This document shows positions 58,180 through 64,000 of a DNA stretch of 64,000 bases, piece after piece. Position 1 is the first letter of the stretch, and the number at the start of each line of letters is the position of its first letter. The position numbers and the translations under genes are program-made. Under the pieces are notes generated by a model that saw only the letters and a program-made list of their open reading frames with translations, did not search any database and was not told the DNA's origin. Origin of the DNA: Pelagibius sp040217155 (lineage in GTDB: Bacteria > Pseudomonadota > Alphaproteobacteria > Kiloniellales > Kiloniellaceae); the NCBI GenBank assembly GCA_040217155.1, contig JAVJNS010000029.1:152777-216776 (forward strand), written 5' to 3'.

Positions 58180-59808
58180 ATGCTATGCTGCATGAATTCA
58201 CCGGCGGCCGGCGGTTCGCGGCGTCGCGTGCTGTTGATCTTGAAACGGCCCGGGGGACTGAAGGTTTTGTCGCGTATCCTGCCGGCTCTCCTGCTGGTCC
58301 TGCTTGCCGCTTCCTGCGCCACCCTGCCCGAGGATATACCGCCGGGCGATCCGGGTTACGCATTGGCGCCGGCCGCGAGCGGGCCTCTGGCCGACCTCGA
58401 GGCGAGGTTTCTGACGGCGGCCGGGCCGGAGGTTTCGGGCTTCAAACTGCTCGATGCCAACGCGGAGGCCCTGCGCTGGCGCTTGGCGCTGATTGATTCG
58501 GCCCGGTTTTCGCTGGATCTGCAGTATTACGTCTGGTGGGGCGACGAGAGCGGCAGCCTTTTGATGCAGCGCCTCGCCGCTGCCGCCGACCGCGGCGTGA
58601 AGGTGCGGATCATCGTCGACGACCTCGCCACCATGCTGCAGGGCGCGAACGATTCGCGGCTGCGCGGTTCGGCGGCCGCGGTCATAGACCTGCACCCCAG
58701 CATCGACGTCCGGCTGTTCAATCCCTGGCGCTCGCGCAGTCTCGCCGGCCGTTTCTTCGAGTACGTCAGCGAATTCGAGCTAACCAACCAGCGCATGCAC
58801 AACAAGCTGATGATCGCCGACAACAGGGTAGCGATCATCGGTGGCCGCAACATCGGGAACGAATATTTCGGCCTGTCCTCGGAGGTCAACTTTCGCGACC
58901 TCGACACGCTGGGGGTCGGGCCGGTCGCCCGCCAGGCCTCGGCGGCCTTCGATCGGTTCTGGAACAGCGACATCGTTGTGCCCGCCGGTGTGCTCTGGGC
59001 CGGGGTCACGCCCGCCGACCTGCAGGCCGGCACCGAAACGGTGCACCGGCGCCTGGGTTCGGCTTCGGTCCTGACGAATTTCAGTATCGACCCGCTGGAT
59101 TGGAGTGCGGACCTCGCCGGCCTGTCTGAGGAGCTTCACACCGGCACGAGCTATGTGCCCTCGGACACGGTCGACGAAGACGGCGTGAACCACCTGATGC
59201 CGGCGGCCATCCGCAACCTGCTCGAAACGGCCGAGCGCGAGGTGCTCATCTCGAACGCCTATCTGATCCCCGACGACGAAGTCGTCGCCTGGATCCAGGA
59301 GCAGATCGACAGGGGCGTTCGCTACCGCATCCTGACCAACTCACTGGCCTCCAACGACGTCACCGCCGTGAATGCCCACTACAAGCATTGGCGCGGCCCC
59401 CTGCTTGGGATCGGCGCCGAGCTCTACGAGACCCGCCCCGAGGCGGCGGTGAAGTCGACGCTGGCCGACACACCGCCCGTCGAAGCGGCGTTCATGGGGC
59501 TTCACGCCAAGGCCGTGGTCGTGGATGGCCTGCGAGTCTTCATCGGGTCGATGAACTTCGATCCGCGGTCCTGGCGCATTAACAGCGAGGTCGGGGTCAT
59601 CGTCGAGAGTCCGGGCCTGGCGGCGGCGATGAAGGCGGCGATCGAAGCCGACATGCGGCCGGAGAACGCCTGGAAGGTTACGCTCGGCCCCGACGGCGAG
59701 GTTCTCTGGGTGGCGGGCGATGAGGTCCTCGACCGGCAGCCGGCGCGTAGCTTCTGGCAGCGCGTGCAGGACGTCGTCCTCATGGTCTTTCCGAAGGAGA
59801 TTTACTGA
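58180..59808 (+). CDS. Phospholipase D / cardiolipin synthase-like lipoprotein (ClsC/YmdC type)
   Basis: A 542-residue protein with two HKD motifs: MHNKLMIADNRVAIIGGRNI (near residue 206) and LHAKAVVVDGLRVFIGSMNF (near residue 442), each followed by the G-S/G-R-N block of phosphatidyl transferases. ILPALLLVLLAASCATL near residue 45 is a lipobox, so the enzyme is likely a lipoprotein facing the periplasm. TTG 58267 would give a cleaner 17-residue signal peptide (MSRILPALLL...) than ATG 58180 and may be the true start. It probably makes cardiolipin or remodels phospholipids. Confidence 0.87.
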   Translation: MLCCMNSPAAGGSRRRVLLILKRPGGLKVLSRILPALLLVLLAASCATLPEDIPPGDPGYALAPAASGPLADLEARFLTAAGPEVSGFKLLDANAEALRWRLALIDSARFSLDLQYYVWWGDESGSLLMQRLAAAADRGVKVRIIVDDLATMLQGANDSRLRGSAAAVIDLHPSIDVRLFNPWRSRSLAGRFFEYVSEFELTNQRMHNKLMIADNRVAIIGGRNIGNEYFGLSSEVNFRDLDTLGVGPVARQASAAFDRFWNSDIVVPAGVLWAGVTPADLQAGTETVHRRLGSASVLTNFSIDPLDWSADLAGLSEELHTGTSYVPSDTVDEDGVNHLMPAAIRNLLETAEREVLISNAYLIPDDEVVAWIQEQIDRGVRYRILTNSLASNDVTAVNAHYKHWRGPLLGIGAELYETRPEAAVKSTLADTPPVEAAFMGLHAKAVVVDGLRVFIGSMNFDPRSWRINSEVGVIVESPGLAAAMKAAIEADMRPENAWKVTLGPDGEVLWVAGDEVLDRQPARSFWQRVQDVVLMVFPKEIY

Positions 59809-59940
59809 ATCGCCGCGGGCGCTGCATCGTCCGGTTGCTTCGCGCGCCGGCGATAAGCATGGGACTTCGGCTTGTGAAGCATCGAGCCGCGATGCAGTCT
59901 AAGCTGAACGCCGTGGAATACTGTGAACCTGGAGCACGGA

Positions 59941-62900
59941 ATGACTCTCGAGACACCGGCCGATCGTCCTTGCGCGGAAGCATCGCGTGCCGCCGTCCGC
60001 CGCCGTTACAGCGCCGACGAGGCGACGGTGGTCCGCGATCTCATGGAGCGCATCGGTCTCAGCGAGCAAGAGCGCGGCTCGATTGCCGGCGCCGGCGCGA
60101 AGATCGTGGCGCGCGTCCGCCGCGAGACCTCGCCGAGCATGATGGAGAGCTTCCTGGCGGAGTACGGCCTCTCGACGGAGGAGGGCGTCGGGCTCATGTG
60201 CCTCGCCGAAGCGCTGCTGCGGGTGCCGGACGCCGAGACCGTCGACGATCTGATCCAGGACAAAATCGAACCCTCGGACTGGGGCGCGCATCTCGGCCAT
60301 TCGTCGTCGTCGCTGGTCAATGCCTCGACCTGGGCGCTGATGCTGACGGGCCGCGTCCTCGACGACGACCCGAGCCGGCCGGCGGCGGCGCTGCGCGGAC
60401 TGATCCGGCGCCTGGGCGAGCCGGTGGTGCGCGGCGCGGTGGCCCAATCCATGAAAATTCTCGGGCGGCAATTCGTGCTCGGTGAGACCATCGAGGAGGG
60501 GATGAAGAACGCGCGCGAGCGCGAGAAACAGGGCTATACCCATTCCTACGACATGCTCGGCGAGGCGGCGCGGACCGAGGCCGACGCCAAGCGCTACCTC
60601 AAAGCCTATGCCGACGCGATCACGGCGATCTCGCGCGCCGCCAAGGGCGAGGTGCGCGCGAACCCCGGAATTTCGGTGAAGCTTTCGGCCCTCCATCCGC
60701 GCTACGAGTACACCCACCGCGAAACGGTGATGAAGGTGCTGGTGCCGCGCGCGCTGCAACTGGCGCGGCAGGCGGCCCAGGCCAACATTGGCTTCAACAT
60801 CGACGCCGAGGAACAGGACCGGCTCGATCTTTCGCTCGACGTGATCGAGGCGTTGCTGTCCGACCCGAGCCTCGCGGGCTGGGACGGCTTCGGCGTCGTC
60901 GTGCAGGCCTACGGCCGGCGCGCGGTGCCGGTGATCGAATACCTCGACGGGCTCGCGCGCGCTCTCGACCGCCGCATCATGGTGCGCCTCGTCAAGGGCG
61001 CCTACTGGGACAGCGAAGTGAAGCTGGCGCAGGAGATGGGCGTCGCCACCTTCCCGGTCTTCACCCGCAAGGTGAACACCGACCTCAGCTACATGGCCTG
61101 CGCGCAGATGCTGCTCGACCGGCGCGACCGCATCTATCCGCAGTTCGCGACGCACAACGCGCATACCTGCGCCGCCGTCCTGCAGATGGCCGGCAACGAC
61201 CGCGACGGATTCGAATTCCAGCGCCTGCACGGCATGGGCGAATCGCTGCACGACATCGTCCGCAAGGAGAGCGGCGCCCGCTGCCGCATCTATGCGCCGG
61301 TCGGCGCGCACCGCGACCTGCTGGCCTACCTCGTCCGGCGGTTGCTCGAGAACGGCGCCAACAGCTCGTTCGTCAATCAGATCGTCGACGAGAGCATCGC
61401 GCCCGAGGAGATCTCGAAGGATCCGGTGGCCCAGGTCGCGGCGCTGGACAGCATTCCGAGCCCGTTGATCAGCCGTCCGGTCGAACTGTTCGCGCCGGAG
61501 CGCGCCAACTCCAAGGGCTACCGCGTGAACGAGCCGGCGTCGATCACGCCGCTGCTCGAGGCGCGAAAAGCCTTTGCCGGCAGCACCTGGACGGCGCGGC
61601 CGCTGCTCGCCGAGGACGCCCCGGCGCAGGGTGAGGGCCGCCCGGTGTATTCGCCCGCTGACACGGCGCGGCGGGTCGGCAGCGTCCACGACAGCACAGC
61701 GGCGGAAGTGCGCCGGGCACTCGACGCGGCGGCGGATGGATTTGCGGACTGGTCGGCGGTCCCGGTCGGCGAACGCGCCGCGCTGCTTTACCGGATCGCC
61801 GATCTCTACGAGGCCAACATCGCCGAACTCACGGTGATCGCGACGCGCGAGGCGGGCAAGACCGTCGGCGACGGCATCGCCGAGGTGCGCGAGGCGGTGG
61901 ACTTCCTGCGCTTCTACGCGAACGAGGCCGAGGCGCCGGGCGGCCCGCGCGGCGTCTTCGTCTGCATCAGCCCGTGGAATTTTCCGCTCGCCATCTTCTC
62001 GGGCCAGATCGCCGCGGCGCTCGCGGCCGGCAACGCCGTGCTGGCCAAGCCGGCCGAGCAGACGCCCCTGATCGCCACCCGCGCGGTCCAGCTGATGCGC
62101 GAGGCCGGACTGCCCAAGGCGGCGCTGCAACTGCTGCCCGGAGACGGTCCGACCGTCGGCGGGCCGCTGACGTCCGACCCGCGGATCGCGGGCGTCTGCT
62201 TCACCGGGTCGACCGAGGTCGCTCAAATCATCCACAAGGCCCTCGCGGCCAACGCCGGACCCGATGCGATCCTGATCGCCGAGACCGGCGGGCTCAACGC
62301 CATGATCGTCGACTCCACGGCGCTGACCGAACAGGCGGTCCGCGACATCCTCATCGCCTCGTTCCAGAGCGCCGGGCAGCGCTGCTCGGCGCTGCGCCTG
62401 CTCTACGTCCAGGAAGAGGCGCGTGAGCGGCTGATCGAGATGCTCTATGGCGCGATGGAGGCGCTGACGATCGGCGACCCGTGGGATCTGGCGACCGACG
62501 TCTCTCCGGTGATCGACAGCGAGGCGCAGGCCGACATCTTGGCCTACATGGAACAGCAGAAGCGGGCCGGCAGGTTGCTCAAGGTGCTGAAGGCGCCGTC
62601 CGGCGGCACCTTCGTCGCGCCCTCGGTGGTGCAGGTCGCGGGCATCGACGACCTCGAGCGCGAGGTCTTCGGGCCGGTCCTGCACGTCGCCACCTTCAAG
62701 GCGCGCGACATCGATCAGGTCGTCGACGCCATCAACGGCCGGGGCTACGGCCTGACCTTCGGGCTGCACACCCGGATCGACGACCGCGTGCAGCAGATCG
62801 TCGAGCGCATTCACGTCGGCAACATCTACGTCAACCGCAATCAGATCGGCGCCATCGTCGGCTCGCAGCCGTTCGGCGGCGAAGGCCTGTCCGGCACCGG

Positions 62901-63588
62901 CCCCAAGGCCGGCGGGCCGTTCTACGTCGCCCGCTTCCGCCGCGGCGAGACGGCCGAGGAGCTGGCGGCGCCCGGCGGCCGGGAGATCGCCGCCGCCGCG
63001 GTCGAGGCGGCGGCGGGAGGGCTCGACGCCCGCAACTGGGCGGCCCGGCCCGACAAGGTCGCCATGCTGCGCAAGGCGCTTCCCCGGCGCGGCGACGCGG
63101 TGCGCCGCGCCCTCTCGGCGGCCGCCGCCTTCGACCCCGGGCCGTTCACGCTGCCGGGGCCGACCGGCGAGAGCAACCGGCTGAGCCTGCACCCGAAGGG
63201 CACGGTCCTCTGCCTCGGGCCGAGCGGCGACCTCGCCGTCGCCCAGGCGGTGCAGGCGCTCGCCGCCGGCTGTGCCGCCGTGCTCGTCGCGCCTGACGCG
63301 GTCGCCCTGGTCGAGCCGCTCGCCGCCGCCGGCGCCCCCGTCGCGGCGTTCGACGGCCACCTCCGGCCCGGCGCGCTCGCCACCATCGGCGGCTTCGCCG
63401 TCTTCGCCGCCGCCGGAAGCTCGGACTGGACGCGGGCGCTGCGCTGCGCCCTCGCCGAACGTCCCGGCGCCATCCTGCCGCTCGAGACCGAGGCGATCGC
63501 GCCGGCGCGCTACTACGTCGAGCGCCACCTCTGCATCGACACCACCGCTGCCGGCGGCAACGCGAGCCTGCTCGCCGCCGCGGGTTGA
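59941..63588 (+). CDS. putA: Bifunctional proline dehydrogenase / L-glutamate-gamma-semialdehyde dehydrogenase
   Basis: A 1215-residue enzyme that oxidises proline to glutamate. The proline dehydrogenase barrel is at about 110-480 (SVKLSALHPRYEYTHRE, RLVKGAYWDSEVK, ATHNAHTCAAVLQM). The aldehyde dehydrogenase domain is at about 560-1010, with ISPWNFPLAIFSGQIAAALA, the catalytic Cys in SAGQRCSALR and EVFGPVLHV. A C-terminal ALDH-superfamily tail (about 1030-1215) makes it the long form without an N-terminal RHH DNA-binding domain. ATG 59941 has a GGAG site; GTG 59923 is less likely. No Lrp-type activator is beside it. Confidence 0.95.
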   Translation: MTLETPADRPCAEASRAAVRRRYSADEATVVRDLMERIGLSEQERGSIAGAGAKIVARVRRETSPSMMESFLAEYGLSTEEGVGLMCLAEALLRVPDAETVDDLIQDKIEPSDWGAHLGHSSSSLVNASTWALMLTGRVLDDDPSRPAAALRGLIRRLGEPVVRGAVAQSMKILGRQFVLGETIEEGMKNAREREKQGYTHSYDMLGEAARTEADAKRYLKAYADAITAISRAAKGEVRANPGISVKLSALHPRYEYTHRETVMKVLVPRALQLARQAAQANIGFNIDAEEQDRLDLSLDVIEALLSDPSLAGWDGFGVVVQAYGRRAVPVIEYLDGLARALDRRIMVRLVKGAYWDSEVKLAQEMGVATFPVFTRKVNTDLSYMACAQMLLDRRDRIYPQFATHNAHTCAAVLQMAGNDRDGFEFQRLHGMGESLHDIVRKESGARCRIYAPVGAHRDLLAYLVRRLLENGANSSFVNQIVDESIAPEEISKDPVAQVAALDSIPSPLISRPVELFAPERANSKGYRVNEPASITPLLEARKAFAGSTWTARPLLAEDAPAQGEGRPVYSPADTARRVGSVHDSTAAEVRRALDAAADGFADWSAVPVGERAALLYRIADLYEANIAELTVIATREAGKTVGDGIAEVREAVDFLRFYANEAEAPGGPRGVFVCISPWNFPLAIFSGQIAAALAAGNAVLAKPAEQTPLIATRAVQLMREAGLPKAALQLLPGDGPTVGGPLTSDPRIAGVCFTGSTEVAQIIHKALAANAGPDAILIAETGGLNAMIVDSTALTEQAVRDILIASFQSAGQRCSALRLLYVQEEARERLIEMLYGAMEALTIGDPWDLATDVSPVIDSEAQADILAYMEQQKRAGRLLKVLKAPSGGTFVAPSVVQVAGIDDLEREVFGPVLHVATFKARDIDQVVDAINGRGYGLTFGLHTRIDDRVQQIVERIHVGNIYVNRNQIGAIVGSQPFGGEGLSGTGPKAGGPFYVARFRRGETAEELAAPGGREIAAAAVEAAAGGLDARNWAARPDKVAMLRKALPRRGDAVRRALSAAAAFDPGPFTLPGPTGESNRLSLHPKGTVLCLGPSGDLAVAQAVQALAAGCAAVLVAPDAVALVEPLAAAGAPVAAFDGHLRPGALATIGGFAVFAAAGSSDWTRALRCALAERPGAILPLETEAIAPARYYVERHLCIDTTAAGGNASLLAAAG

Positions 63589-63726
63589 CCGGGCCGGCAG
63601 AGAGCTGGCCAATGTCCCGGCTGTTCTGAGACGGTAATCACCTGCCAGTCGGCCAGCGCCGGGCCGCGGCCCCTCATGAGGCCGGCGGACCGGTGGTGGC
63701 CATACCGCTCCTGATTGGAGTTAGCA

Positions 63727-64000
63727 GGCTGCTGAAGAATCTGTCAGGTAGCGGATTTGCCCCTTGGTTGTAGGTTCATCCCGCTGTCGGAGGGGTTTTC
63801 GATGCGGCCTGTTTCTCGGTGGCCGGGGTATGGGTGGGGCATTTGGCTCATGTTGCGGTCAGGAGCTTTGGTATTCGCACCAGATTGCAGGCGGTGGCGG
63901 TAAGGGTGAACATCCAGCCGACCCGGTCGAGCCCTCGGTGCCGGGTCTTGGCGAGGCCAGCGGCGGTCTTGATCCAGCCGAAGCTCTCCTCGATGCGCTT
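63727..64000. mobile_element. End of an IS5-family insertion sequence (continues beyond window)
   Basis: The transposase end at 63848-64000 and the outer non-coding part to about 63727 look like one end of an IS5-type element. GGCTGCTGAAGAA at 63727-63739 is a plausible terminal inverted repeat, since many IS5 relatives end in a similar sequence. The other end is outside the window, so border and completeness cannot be tested. Confidence 0.6.
63848..64000 (-). CDS. IS5-family transposase, C-terminal part (5' end outside window)
   Basis: The minus-strand frame ends TGA at 63850-63848. Its last 50 residues include KRIEESFGWIKTAAGLAKTR, then HRGLDRVGWMFTLTATACNLVR. This matches the conserved C-terminal R-x-E-E-x-F-G-W-x-K-T region, with the last catalytic Glu of the DDE triad, in IS5-type transposases. 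The gene continues past base 64000, so integrity cannot be judged. It abuts the putA 3' flank. Confidence 0.85.
   Translation of the reverse strand, partial: KRIEESFGWIKTAAGLAKTRHRGLDRVGWMFTLTATACNLVRIPKLLTAT

Noticed and set aside
59899..63612. Open frame of 1237 codons on the minus strand over putA
   Set aside because: It is fully antisense to a complete, well-recognised PutA, and its translation (runs of Arg, Gly, Ala, His) shows no domain. Long antisense frames are expected in GC-rich DNA.
1..64000. tRNA, rRNA, riboswitch and prophage genes
   Set aside because: No cloverleaf, rRNA-like, known riboswitch or phage structural gene pattern was recognised by eye. A covariance-model scan would be needed to exclude small RNAs.

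Overview
The window is high-GC, densely coded DNA from a free-living, probably marine alphaproteobacterium; the gene content looks Rhodospirillales-like (Pelagibius or Kiloniella type). That placement is inferred from TRAP and ABC uptake systems, ectoine breakdown genes, a PutA, GC-rich codon use and the RutR-type regulon, not from a marker gene. No rRNA, tRNA, CRISPR or prophage was found. Several start codons are GTG or TTG and were chosen from ribosome-binding sites and overlaps.

Region 1 (1-9.4 kb) is a surface or exopolysaccharide locus. It holds two sulfotransferases (one cut by the window edge), a flippase, a GT2 glycosyltransferase, an O-antigen ligase/polymerase, a WbaP-type initiating sugar transferase, a degenerate GalU-like protein, a Wza-type export lipoprotein and an outer-membrane barrel. 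Region 2 (9.4-16.4 kb) is a catabolic module: a family III CoA-transferase divergent from a TRAP transporter, followed by an RraA-like protein and a gamma-glutamyltransferase-like enzyme. Region 3 (16.5-22 kb) is mixed housekeeping: a flippase-like membrane protein, a cytochrome c/Vgb-propeller fusion, a DUF3574 protein, queF, a sugar O-acetyltransferase and a D-Ala-D-Ala carboxypeptidase with a SPOR domain. A 171-bp MITE-like element sits exactly between the stop codons of the DUF3574 gene and queF.

Region 4 (22-44.5 kb) is a large reductive pyrimidine catabolism and salvage supercluster. A RutR-like TetR regulator (with EthD and GhrA-like genes) is divergent from preT-preA, an M20 carbamoylase and an NMT1-type ABC transporter. 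A convergent ten-gene minus-strand operon carries dihydropyrimidinase, a BMP/NupOPQ-type nucleoside ABC transporter, cytosine deaminase, a class V aminotransferase, an FAH-family protein and a PanE-like reductase. It is divergent from a nitrilase-type beta-ureidopropionase. Four palindromes matching the RutR consensus lie in the two divergent promoter regions and nowhere else I noticed, which ties both halves into one regulon.

Region 5 (45-50.9 kb) has a radical SAM protein, a PAS protein and an ECF sigma/anti-sigma pair divergent from an unusual secreted Hint (intein-like) protein with a Gly/Glu/Ser tail. Next to it are a lipoprotein that shares the anti-sigma factor's C-terminal domain, and a PKHD-type hydroxylase. 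This sigma-Hint cluster is the least familiar system in the window. Region 6 (50.9-64 kb) has ectoine hydrolase and deacetylase genes (doeA, doeB), a LysR regulator with a clear T-N11-A operator, a TRAP transporter operon with an embedded creatininase-family gene, a PLD-family lipoprotein, PutA, and the 3' end of an IS5-family transposase at the window edge.
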